Of a stretch of DNA of 33,366 nt, positions 15,980 through 24,480 are shown in pieces. Source of the stretch: CAZUGH01 sp964619785 (GTDB lineage Bacteria > Bacillota > Clostridia > Lachnospirales > Lachnospiraceae); the NCBI GenBank assembly GCA_964619785.1, contig CAZUGH010000017.1:1-33366 (forward strand), written 5' to 3'. Made by a program: the position numbers and the translations under genes. The notes beneath the pieces are model-generated. The model was given only the letters and a program-made list of their open reading frames with translations. It did not search any database and was not told the origin of the DNA. How positions within the stretch are numbered: the first letter of the stretch is position 1; the number at the start of each line of letters is the position of its first letter.

Positions 15980-18608
15980 TAAAATCAAAAAGCATGAATG
16001 GGTTATTGCACTTTTTCTTGCGATTGTATGTAGTATATTAACAATGGGGACACTCCTGTTTAAAGATATACAGGCATTTCCACTAACGGCTGATGCGATG
16101 GGACATATGACAAAGGTTCAGTATATTGCAAATCAATTAATGCAAGGTCATATACCTAGTTGGTTCCCAGCTTGGTATAATGGTTCAGCAGCAACTCAAT
16201 ATTATGTGCCGTTATCCTATTATATTATGGCACCAATTTATATGGTATTCCGTAATATCACAGTCACCTATAAATTGTTTTGTATCTTGATGTATTTTGT
16301 TGGTGGAATGGGTGTATGGTATTTTTGCAAAAAGAAAATAGGCGATTATTGTGGATTGTTTGCTATCATAGCATTTTGTTTTCAAAAGTTTCTAGCAGAA
16401 TCGCTGTATGGTGCTGGTGTGGTAGCCCAAGGACCGATATTTGCCTTTATGCCATGGTACTTGTATTGTATTTTGTGCCTTATTGATAAGCCGAATAAGA
16501 AACGGGCTTTGGGGGCAACCGTTTTTCTGTTATTGATATTATTAAGTCATGCGATGCATGCATTCATGGTATGTTTTGCTACGATGGCCGTCTTATTTTT
16601 GTTTGTTCTTTTTAAGAAGGTATCAATTAAGAATTATATGATTGCAGTTATGACCGTTTTATTTGCGGGAATGATAACAGCTTTTTGGTCAGTTGTTGGT
16701 GCAACCGGTTTTGAAAATCCTGGGGTACCATTCCTGCTTCCAGAAGCTGGTAAGAATTATACAGCAGACTTTACGTGGTTTTCGAATGTGTCAAATGGAA
16801 GTATGCTGCATTTATCAATTATAACATGGGCGCTATCATTATTTGCAATGTTCGTCATGATTATTAGGACGCTATATCGTCGAATAGCTAAGAAGAATGA
16901 GAAAACATCATCGATTTACATAAGCGCGCCACTTTTATTGACTGCATTTACCATGATATTCTCGTTTGGTTATCATTTACCGTTATGGGATTATATACCT
17001 ATGGCGAATAGCCTCGTTCCTGGACGAATCCTAAGCTATACAGCAGTTACAGCGGCGATTACCATTGCGTGTATCGCAAACAAATGTAAGAAAATGATTA
17101 AGAGAAAGAGTATTGTGGCTTTGCTATATATAGCTCTTTTGGCCACATTTGTCATATGTTTAAATCCTTTTATCGGTGATTATGGAATTATCAAAGGAAA
17201 TGAATATGATAAAGTGGCAGCGTGTCTTGATCAGGATACTGATTCATTTGATAAAGGGCGATATGAGTGGATAGCACCAGTTAATTGCTCTGAAACATAT
17301 TATCCGATACAATATCATTACAATCTTTCGGATGGCTGGAATATAGAAGGCTCTTTGCATAAGGATACGATATGGAACTTTAATATAGCCAATACCTCAA
17401 ATGATTTTGAGTATATGGTAAAGCAGTTGGCATTTTGGAATGTACGTACATTAGTTGTAAATGATAAATATCATAGTTTGCTTCAAGCCGCCAAGACTGA
17501 ATTGGGTTTTAAAGAGAACCCTAAAGCATATAGAACGGGGATTACATTTTTGCAATCAGAGAGACCATCATCTTATTATCTTGTGGATTCTAGAAATGCA
17601 ATTGTGATTGGTAAGCAGGGAACAAAACTTTGCGTTACTTATCCAAATCTAATTCAAGGAAAAAGTGCGGATATAACAAAGTACAGCATAGAGGAACTGA
17701 AACAATATAAAATGGTTTATTTATATGAACCACAGATTAAGACCATGAGAGTTAAGAAAAAATACGAGGAAATGATACAATCACTCGTGGCATCAGGTAC
17801 AAAAGTGGTTATTGAACCAATTGTAGGTGGGAAATTTGAATTGTTCGATGTTCATGTTGTTTCAGAAAAAGTAGAAGGAAACGTGCAATGTGCTTTATCA
17901 GAGGATAGTCCTAATTCATATTCGATGCTTCGCAAATTAGATTTGACTCATGAAAATTATATTACATCACTTTATAATCTAGATAAGTGTAGTGTATTTT
18001 ACACACAAAATGAAGGTAGAATCAAAAATGACGTGCTAGGAGAGAAATCTATTAACGGTGGTTCGGTGACTTTTGTAGGAGGACAGTTAAGCCATTTTCT
18101 TGCAGCTAATTATATTACATTGTTTGGTATGTCTTCTTATCAGGAAACCAATCAGGAGAACAATAACATTGTAAAACAGTTTTTTCACAACATGTATCAG
18201 AATTTTGGTGTAAATGAAGCGTATTTGCCTCAAGACTTTACTTCAGTGAAAAGTTCACACTATGATTATGATGGGGGTTCATTTTCCTATGAATCGGACA
18301 AGGATGAGGATGTGGTTATATCAATTACCTATTCACCTAGATGGAATATAACAATAGATGATGAAATAACGAAAGTATCCCAAGACGAAAATCTGATACA
18401 AATACATTTGCCAAAGGGTAAACATGTAGTAAAACTAAAGTATGGAGTGACGAAGTATGGTATTTTGGGGTATTTAATATCGTTAATCGGAGTTGTGTTA
18501 TTCTTACTATTCTTATGGAAATTTGAAGCTATTGTTAAGTGTCTAGACCATAAGTGCAATAAGGTAATAAAGTATTTGCAGATGAACAAAGAGTCATATA
18601 CAAAATGA
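15972..18608 (+). CDS. Large PTPS-related membrane protein, GT-C-like (copy 2)
   Basis: This 878-residue paralogue of the preceding gene has the same layout: one N-terminal helix, first outer loop with DAMGHMTKVQYI then SWFPAWYNGSAATQYYVPLSYY, a bundle of about ten helices up to residue 430, a long outer domain, one helix near residue 845 and a basic tail. Conserved 'GH' and 'W/YYNG..PL.YY' positions align with copy 1, while the outer domains are clearly divergent. That suggests similar chemistry on different substrates. The ATG at 15972 is chosen because AAAGGAG lies about 8 bases upstream. It overlaps the preceding stop by 8 bases. Function is inferred only from the PF10131-like architecture. 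Confidence 0.72.
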   Translation: MRNKIKKHEWVIALFLAIVCSILTMGTLLFKDIQAFPLTADAMGHMTKVQYIANQLMQGHIPSWFPAWYNGSAATQYYVPLSYYIMAPIYMVFRNITVTYKLFCILMYFVGGMGVWYFCKKKIGDYCGLFAIIAFCFQKFLAESLYGAGVVAQGPIFAFMPWYLYCILCLIDKPNKKRALGATVFLLLILLSHAMHAFMVCFATMAVLFLFVLFKKVSIKNYMIAVMTVLFAGMITAFWSVVGATGFENPGVPFLLPEAGKNYTADFTWFSNVSNGSMLHLSIITWALSLFAMFVMIIRTLYRRIAKKNEKTSSIYISAPLLLTAFTMIFSFGYHLPLWDYIPMANSLVPGRILSYTAVTAAITIACIANKCKKMIKRKSIVALLYIALLATFVICLNPFIGDYGIIKGNEYDKVAACLDQDTDSFDKGRYEWIAPVNCSETYYPIQYHYNLSDGWNIEGSLHKDTIWNFNIANTSNDFEYMVKQLAFWNVRTLVVNDKYHSLLQAAKTELGFKENPKAYRTGITFLQSERPSSYYLVDSRNAIVIGKQGTKLCVTYPNLIQGKSADITKYSIEELKQYKMVYLYEPQIKTMRVKKKYEEMIQSLVASGTKVVIEPIVGGKFELFDVHVVSEKVEGNVQCALSEDSPNSYSMLRKLDLTHENYITSLYNLDKCSVFYTQNEGRIKNDVLGEKSINGGSVTFVGGQLSHFLAANYITLFGMSSYQETNQENNNIVKQFFHNMYQNFGVNEAYLPQDFTSVKSSHYDYDGGSFSYESDKDEDVVISITYSPRWNITIDDEITKVSQDENLIQIHLPKGKHVVKLKYGVTKYGILGYLISLIGVVLFLLFLWKFEAIVKCLDHKCNKVIKYLQMNKESYTK

Positions 18609-18629
18609 TGATATAGGAATGAGGTATTT

Positions 18630-19727
18630 ATGAAAAAAGTAATGCTGGTTATTGGAACAAGACCGGAAGCAATTAAAATTTGTCCCTTGATTAAAGAATT
18701 GTCAAAAGAGAAGAATTTGCAAGTGATTGTTTGTGCGACGGGACAACACCGTGAAATGTTGAAACAAGTAATGGACTTTTTTGAAATCATACCAAATTAT
18801 AATTTGGATATTATGAAAGCTCAACAGAATCTGTTTACAATAACAACAGATGTCATGAATGGCATGAAAGATATATATGAAAAAGAAAAGCCAGATATGG
18901 TTTTAGTACATGGGGATACGACGACAACCTTTGCATCCGCGCTTGCTGCTTACTACCTACAAATACCAGTGGGACATGTCGAAGCAGGACTCAGAACTTA
19001 TGATAATATGGCACCATTCCCAGAGGAATTTAATCGCCAAGGTGTAGGAAGTATTGCTACATGGCATTTTGCTCCGACACAGTTGGCTTATGATAATCTG
19101 ATAAGAGAAGGTAAGCCAAAAGATGACATTTATATTACGGGTAACACAGCTATTGATGCGATGAAGTATACCATTCAAGAAGATTTTATGAATGATGATA
19201 TAGCGTGGTGTGGGGATAGTCGAATGATATTAATGACAGCGCATCGTAGAGAAAACTGGGGTCAACCACTTGAGTATATTTTTCGTGCGACGTTAGATAT
19301 AGTAGAAGAATTTCCAGATATCAAGGTGATTTACCCACTTCATAAAAACCCGGCAATTCGTAAGATGGCCAATGAGATACTAGGTAAACATGATAGAATT
19401 CGTTTAATCGATCCTCTTGATGTATTTGATTTTCATAATTATATGAAAAAATCTTACCTAATCATGACGGATAGTGGTGGCATCCAGGAGGAAGCACCAT
19501 CACTAGGTAAACCAGTTCTAGTATTAAGGGATAAAACAGAACGTCCAGAAGGAATTGAAGCTGGGACACTGAAGTTGATTGGAACAGATACAGAATTTAT
19601 TAAAGAAAAAGTGGAAGAACTATTAAGTAATCAAAAGCTGTATGATGAAATGAGTAAAGCCTCAAATCCATATGGAGATGGAAAAGCAAGTCAGAGAATT
19701 GTAGAAATAATTAAAAATGTTATTTAA
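18630..19727 (+). CDS. wecB: UDP-N-acetylglucosamine 2-epimerase, non-hydrolysing
   Basis: Interconverts UDP-GlcNAc and UDP-ManNAc in the cytoplasm. The 365 residues are the usual length. Motifs seen in order: GTRPEAIKICPL, HGDTTTTFA, GHVEAGLRT, FPEEFNRQ, TAHRRENWG, PLHKNP and TDSGGIQEEAPSLGKPVLVL, which hold the UDP and catalytic acidic/His residues. It is the last gene of the XrtG operon, starting 21 bases after the previous stop and followed by a terminator. It implies that the glycan made by this locus uses ManNAc or a derivative, unless the enzyme also serves teichoic acid linkage-unit synthesis elsewhere (the mnaA role). Confidence 0.9.
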   Translation: MKKVMLVIGTRPEAIKICPLIKELSKEKNLQVIVCATGQHREMLKQVMDFFEIIPNYNLDIMKAQQNLFTITTDVMNGMKDIYEKEKPDMVLVHGDTTTTFASALAAYYLQIPVGHVEAGLRTYDNMAPFPEEFNRQGVGSIATWHFAPTQLAYDNLIREGKPKDDIYITGNTAIDAMKYTIQEDFMNDDIAWCGDSRMILMTAHRRENWGQPLEYIFRATLDIVEEFPDIKVIYPLHKNPAIRKMANEILGKHDRIRLIDPLDVFDFHNYMKKSYLIMTDSGGIQEEAPSLGKPVLVLRDKTERPEGIEAGTLKLIGTDTEFIKEKVEELLSNQKLYDEMSKASNPYGDGKASQRIVEIIKNVI

Positions 19728-19735
19728 TAAAAAGG

Positions 19736-19780
19736 AAATGAGCTTTCACCGTTGTAAGTATAATGGTGTGGGCTCATTTT
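19736..19780 (+). terminator. Terminator of the XrtG operon
   Basis: AAATGAGC (19736-19743) pairs with GCTCATTT (19772-19779), with an inner CACC/GGTG pairing, and the downstream arm ends in TTTT. It lies 8 bases after the epimerase stop. Confidence 0.7.
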
Positions 19781-19814
19781 GATACTATAAGCACACCAGG
19801 CTGGAGGCGGTTGC

Positions 19815-20825
19815 GTGACAATTCGTGAGGAACTTGAGAAGAGAGAACATGATATGCTAAGTCCTTATGCGGCATTTAGCGATGAATCGCAGGGACGTGA
19901 TCGGGAAGAGGAACCTTGTGATATGCGACCTGTATATCAGAGAGATCGAGATCGAATATTACATTGCAAGTCATTTCGGCGTCTGAAGGAGAAGACACAA
20001 GTTTTTTTGTCTCCAGAGGGCGATCACTATAGAACACGTTTAACACATACGTTAGAGGTGTCGCAGAATGCCAGGACAATTGCGAAAGCGTTGCTTTTGA
20101 ATGAAGATTTGACGGAGGCAATTGCCTTAGGACATGATTTAGGGCATACGCCATTTGGACATGCTGGTGAACGCGCATTGAATCGTATTTGTCCGGGTGG
20201 TTTCAAGCATCAGATTCAAAGTGTACGTGTAGTGGAATTATTGGAAAATGACGGACGTGGATTGAATCTGACACATGAGGTACGAGATGGTATCTTGAAC
20301 CACCAGACTTCAGGAAAACCTTCTACATTAGAAGGAAAGATTGTTCGATTGTGTGATAAGATTGCATATGTGAATTCAGATATTGATGATGCCATACGTG
20401 GTAATATCATATCAGGTGATGATATTCCGAAACAATATCAAGCGATATTAGGAAATTCTCTTAGTGAAAGATTAAATACGTTGATTCATGATATTATTAG
20501 CAATAGTAAGCATCATGGTGATATCTATATGTCGGAACACATCGAGGAAGCATTGCTTGGATTACGGGAATTCATGTTTGAGAGAGTTTATACGAATCCT
20601 ACCGCAAAGGGCGAAGAGTGGAAAGCCGAAGCGATGATTGAACAATTGTATGAATACTATTATGAGCATTTTTATGAGATGCCACAGGAGTATGTGCAGA
20701 TGATTGAGGAGTATGCCGCTTCACAGGAGCGTGCAACTTGTGATTATATAGCGGGAATGACAGATCGATATGCCGTCATGACATATGAGAATCTGATGAT
20801 TCCAAAGATTTGGAAAGTAAAGTAG
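19815..20825 (+). CDS. dgt: Deoxyguanosinetriphosphate triphosphohydrolase-like protein
   Basis: HD-domain phosphohydrolase of 336 residues that splits dNTPs into deoxynucleoside and triphosphate. Metal ligands are visible: H78 in RLTHTLEVSQ, H107-D108 in GHDLGHTPFGH, and the late Asp in DKIAYVNSDIDDA. The N-terminal DRDRILHCKSFRRLKEKTQV motif is characteristic of the bacterial dGTPase type 2 group. The start is GTG with GGAGG 7 bases upstream. It opens a housekeeping operon with primase and sigma-A, an arrangement common in Clostridia. Confidence 0.9.
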   Translation: MTIREELEKREHDMLSPYAAFSDESQGRDREEEPCDMRPVYQRDRDRILHCKSFRRLKEKTQVFLSPEGDHYRTRLTHTLEVSQNARTIAKALLLNEDLTEAIALGHDLGHTPFGHAGERALNRICPGGFKHQIQSVRVVELLENDGRGLNLTHEVRDGILNHQTSGKPSTLEGKIVRLCDKIAYVNSDIDDAIRGNIISGDDIPKQYQAILGNSLSERLNTLIHDIISNSKHHGDIYMSEHIEEALLGLREFMFERVYTNPTAKGEEWKAEAMIEQLYEYYYEHFYEMPQEYVQMIEEYAASQERATCDYIAGMTDRYAVMTYENLMIPKIWKVK

Positions 20826-20840
20826 AGGAGGAGTGAAGGA

Positions 20841-22607
20841 TTGTTCTATTCAGAAGAATTTGTGGAAGAAGTCAGACAACGAAATGACATTGTCGATGTC
20901 ATCTCGGCGTGTGTACATCTGAAGCGAAGCGGAAGCAATTATACGGGACTATGTCCCTTCCATAATGAAAAGACACCATCCTTCTCGGTGAGCCCTGGTA
21001 AGCAGATGTATTATTGTTTTGGCTGCGGAGCGGGTGGCAATGTATTTACCTTTTTGATGGAATACGAGAATCTGACTTTTGTAGAAGCGTTGGAGCAATT
21101 GGCAGAACGCGCAGGCATGAGCCTTCCGGATAAAGGGGAAGATAATGGTGAAGCGAGAAGAAAAAAGAATATAAAAGATAAAGTACTTGAGGTATATAAG
21201 ATTGCAGCAAAGTATTATTATGCACTTCTTAAGTCCGAGCAAGGCAATGAAGCTTATAATTTTCTAAAAAAACGAGAGTTGACAGATGATACGATAACAC
21301 GTTTTGGACTTGGTTACTCTGGTAAGTCTGGGGGGCTGTATCGATATCTCAAGAGTCAGGATTATCAGGATGATTTATTAAAGCAAACAGGATTATTTAC
21401 ATATGATGAAAAGCGTGGTGCATATGATAAGTTTTGGAATCGAGTTATGTATCCCATTATGGATCGGAATAATCGTGTGATTGCTTTCGGGGGACGAGTT
21501 ATGGGAGACGCACTTCCAAAGTATTTGAACTCGCCAGAGACGATGATTTTTGATAAAAGTCGCAATCTGTATGGACTGAATTTTGTTCATGGCAAGACAA
21601 AGGGTATGATTATCTGTGAAGGATACATGGATGTTATTGCATTGCATCAAGCTGGTTTTACCAATGCTGTTGCATCGCTTGGTACCGCATTTACAAGTCA
21701 GCATAGTAGTTTATTGAAACGATATACAGAATTGGTTTACCTTTGCTATGATAGCGATGGGGCTGGTGTTAAAGCTGCTCTTCGTGCAATTCCAATTTTA
21801 AAAGAAGCAGGTATTCAAGTAAAAGTGATTAATATGAGACCCTATAAGGACCCAGATGAATTCATGAAAGCATTGTCAATTGAGGAATTTCAGAAGAGAA
21901 TTGATGATGCGCAGAATAGCTTTTTCTATGAAATTGATATGCTCCAAAAGGAGTTTGACATGAATGATCCTGAGGAGAAGACTAAGTTCATGAATGAGGC
22001 AGCAAGAAAATGTCTCGGTTTTGACAATGAGCTTGAGCGCAATAACTATATGGAAGCATTTTCAAGGCAATATGCGATACGATTAGAAGATTTTAGGCAA
22101 CTTGTTGTATCCATTGGAGCTAGGATGTCAGGTATGGATTATAAACGGATGGAGAATAAGGAAAGAGCGAAGAGGAAGGAAAAAGATGATGGATTTCTTC
22201 AATCGCAGAGGATTCTTCTTACCTGGTTATGTGATGATGTGAAGCTTTTTTCTTTGTTAAAAGATATCATCACACCAGATGATTTCGTTGAACAGCCGTA
22301 TCGACAAGTGGCTGAGATGCTGTATGAACAATTTCAGCAAGATGGTCAGGTACATCCTGCCAAGATTATTAGTTTTTTTGAGAGTAAAGAAGAACAAAGT
22401 CTCGTAGCGAGCCTATTTAATACCGATATACAGATGGTGGAAGAGCCCAAAGATCGGGAGAAGGCGCTAAATGACATTGTTTTGAAGATTAAGAAGCACA
22501 GTTTGGATTATCGAAGCAGTCATATGACAGATTTAAATGAATTAACAAAATTAATCCAAGAGAAGAAGAAACTGGAAAATATGCATATTTCTTTAGTGAA
22601 TGGATAA
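20841..22607 (+). CDS. dnaG: DNA primase
   Basis: Makes RNA primers for DNA replication; 588 residues, full length. An N-terminal CHC2 zinc ribbon has ligands C38, H41, C59 and C62 (LCPFHNEKTP ... YYCFGCG). The catalytic core follows, with the TOPRIM acidic motifs in IICEGYMDVIAL (Glu) and YDSDGAG (Asp-Asp). The C-terminal helical part (from about 440) would bind the replicative helicase. The start codon is TTG, supported by GGAGGAG upstream and by the match of FYSEEFVEEVRQRNDIVDVI to the family N-terminus. It starts 15 bases after dgt and ends 29 bases before rpoD. Confidence 0.95.
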   Translation: MFYSEEFVEEVRQRNDIVDVISACVHLKRSGSNYTGLCPFHNEKTPSFSVSPGKQMYYCFGCGAGGNVFTFLMEYENLTFVEALEQLAERAGMSLPDKGEDNGEARRKKNIKDKVLEVYKIAAKYYYALLKSEQGNEAYNFLKKRELTDDTITRFGLGYSGKSGGLYRYLKSQDYQDDLLKQTGLFTYDEKRGAYDKFWNRVMYPIMDRNNRVIAFGGRVMGDALPKYLNSPETMIFDKSRNLYGLNFVHGKTKGMIICEGYMDVIALHQAGFTNAVASLGTAFTSQHSSLLKRYTELVYLCYDSDGAGVKAALRAIPILKEAGIQVKVINMRPYKDPDEFMKALSIEEFQKRIDDAQNSFFYEIDMLQKEFDMNDPEEKTKFMNEAARKCLGFDNELERNNYMEAFSRQYAIRLEDFRQLVVSIGARMSGMDYKRMENKERAKRKEKDDGFLQSQRILLTWLCDDVKLFSLLKDIITPDDFVEQPYRQVAEMLYEQFQQDGQVHPAKIISFFESKEEQSLVASLFNTDIQMVEEPKDREKALNDIVLKIKKHSLDYRSSHMTDLNELTKLIQEKKKLENMHISLVNG

Positions 22608-22636
22608 AGTAAGGATAAGAAAAGGAAGGTAAAAAT

Positions 22637-23770
22637 ATGGACGAGAATAAAGAGCTTATTGAGAAGAAGGAACAAGAACAATTCATCGAGGACATGAAGA
22701 AATTAGTTGAGATGGCTAAGAAGAAGAAAAATGTTCTTGAGTATGAAGAAATCAACCAGTACTTTAAAGGAAGAGAACTTGATACAGATAAGATGGAGAA
22801 AGTATTTGAATATCTTGAGACCAATGGCGTTGATGTACTTCGTGTAACAGAGGGCGATGATGAGGATATTGTTCTTGATACGGAGGACAAGCCAACGGAG
22901 GAAGAACTTAAGAATATCGAGACAGCTGTTCCAGACAGTGTCAGTATCGAAGATCCTGTTCGTATGTATCTTAAGGAGATTGGTAAGGTGCCACTTCTTA
23001 CTGCGGAAGAAGAAGTATATTTAGCGAAGAAGATGGAAGCTGGCGATGGAGAAGCTAAGAAAAAATTAGCGGAAGCCAACCTTCGTCTAGTTGTTAGTAT
23101 TGCCAAGAGATATGTCGGCCGTGGTATGCTTTTCCTTGATTTGATTCAAGAAGGTAACTTAGGCTTAATTAAAGCGGTTGAGAAGTTTGATTATCGTAAG
23201 GGATATAAATTCAGTACTTATGCGACTTGGTGGATTCGTCAGGCGATTACGAGAGCAATTGCTGACCAGGCTAGAACCATTCGTATTCCTGTTCATATGG
23301 TTGAAACAATTAATAAGTTGATTCGTGTACAGAGACAGCTTCTTCAGGAACTAGGAAGAGAACCATATCCAGAAGAGATTGCCAAAGAGATGAACCTTCC
23401 TGTTGAACGTGTACGTGAGATTCAGAAGATTTCACAGGAACCAGTTTCACTTGAGACTCCAATTGGCGAAGAAGAGGATAGCCACTTAGGTGACTTTATT
23501 CAAGATGATAATGTACCAGTTCCAGCAGAGGCTGCCGCCTTTACCCTTTTGAAAGAACAGCTAGTAGAAGTGTTAAATACCCTGACAGATCGTGAGCAGA
23601 AAGTTCTTCGTTTGCGTTTTGGTTTAGATGATGGACGAGCTCGTACCCTTGAAGAGGTGGGTAAGGAATTCCAGGTTACTCGTGAGAGAATCCGTCAGAT
23701 TGAAGCGAAGGCGTTAAGAAAACTTCGTCATCCAAGTAGAAGTCGTAAATTAAAGGATTATCTAGACTAA
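22637..23770 (+). CDS. rpoD: RNA polymerase primary sigma factor (sigma-A)
   Basis: Principal sigma factor, 377 residues. An N-terminal acidic region 1.1 (1-95) leads to region 1.2 (DPVRMYLKEIGKVPLLT). Region 2 carries KRYVGRGMLFLDLIQEGNLGL (split here as 2.1-2.2) and 2.3-2.4 (FSTYATWWIRQAITRAIADQ). Region 3 includes RTIRIPVHMVETINKL, and region 4 holds the -35 reading helix VTRERIRQIEAKALRKLRHP. AAGGAAGG lies 9 bases before the ATG. The stop overlaps the start of trmK by one base. Confidence 0.97.
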   Translation: MDENKELIEKKEQEQFIEDMKKLVEMAKKKKNVLEYEEINQYFKGRELDTDKMEKVFEYLETNGVDVLRVTEGDDEDIVLDTEDKPTEEELKNIETAVPDSVSIEDPVRMYLKEIGKVPLLTAEEEVYLAKKMEAGDGEAKKKLAEANLRLVVSIAKRYVGRGMLFLDLIQEGNLGLIKAVEKFDYRKGYKFSTYATWWIRQAITRAIADQARTIRIPVHMVETINKLIRVQRQLLQELGREPYPEEIAKEMNLPVERVREIQKISQEPVSLETPIGEEEDSHLGDFIQDDNVPVPAEAAAFTLLKEQLVEVLNTLTDREQKVLRLRFGLDDGRARTLEEVGKEFQVTRERIRQIEAKALRKLRHPSRSRKLKDYLD

Positions 23771-24480
23771 TGAAGGTGCCTGCGACAGAGAGAATGATGG
23801 CGATTGCCAGGATGGTAGAGAGTGCCAAAACGGTTTCTGACATTGGATGTGATCATGCATATACATCCATTTATCTGATTGAGGCTGGAATTGCAAAGCA
23901 TGTCATTGCGATGGATATCAATCAGGGACCATTAGGCGTTGCCAAGAAAAATATTGAACAATATGGGTATACCGACCAAATCGAAACCAGATTGTCAAAT
24001 GGAGCACAGAAATTATCACCAGGAGAAGCGGACACGCTGTTGATTAGTGGTATGGGAGGGGAACTGATCTGTCGAATACTAGCAGCTGCATCTGATGTAG
24101 TAAAGGGTATTCGTCAATTGGTGTTGCAACCGCAATCGGAGATTCATCTAGTGCGTCATTTTTTACATGAACATGGTTTTCAAATTGACGAGGAAAATAT
24201 GCTACAAGAGGATGGCAAGTATTATGTAATCATGCGTGCTGTACCTGGAGAAGAGATATATTCAGAGGAGTTTGAATATATATATGGTAGATGTTTATTA
24301 CAGAATCAACATCTCGTGTTGAGAGACTATCTTGACAAGGAGATTCGTATTCAACAAAAGATTCTTCAGACTTTGGAGAATCTGGATATTGTGCGAGCGA
24401 ACACAAAAGAACGTATGAATCAGGTGACACAAGAGATTGATATGTTGGTTCGATTGAAGGGGGACTATTATAATGAATGA
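23770..24480 (+). CDS. trmK: tRNA (adenine22-N1)-methyltransferase TrmK
   Basis: SAM-dependent enzyme that methylates A22 of tRNAs, 236 residues. The SAM site is built from SDIGCDHAYTSIYLI (motif I) and AMDINQGPLGVAKKN (motif II), followed by LISGMGGELICRIL and VLQPQSEIHLVRHFL, all characteristic of TrmK (YqfN). The C-terminal 70 residues are a predicted coiled coil. Location directly after rpoD matches Bacillus. There the Nif3-like gene yqfO follows; here a nucleoside kinase does. It overlaps rpoD by one base and the next gene by 8. Confidence 0.93.
   Translation: MKVPATERMMAIARMVESAKTVSDIGCDHAYTSIYLIEAGIAKHVIAMDINQGPLGVAKKNIEQYGYTDQIETRLSNGAQKLSPGEADTLLISGMGGELICRILAAASDVVKGIRQLVLQPQSEIHLVRHFLHEHGFQIDEENMLQEDGKYYVIMRAVPGEEIYSEEFEYIYGRCLLQNQHLVLRDYLDKEIRIQQKILQTLENLDIVRANTKERMNQVTQEIDMLVRLKGDYYNE

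Noticed and set aside
22489..23106. A 205-codon open frame on the minus strand opposite dnaG/rpoD
   Set aside because: Ser-rich, low-complexity translation created by the reverse of a Lys/Glu-rich coding strand; rpoD on the plus strand is certain.
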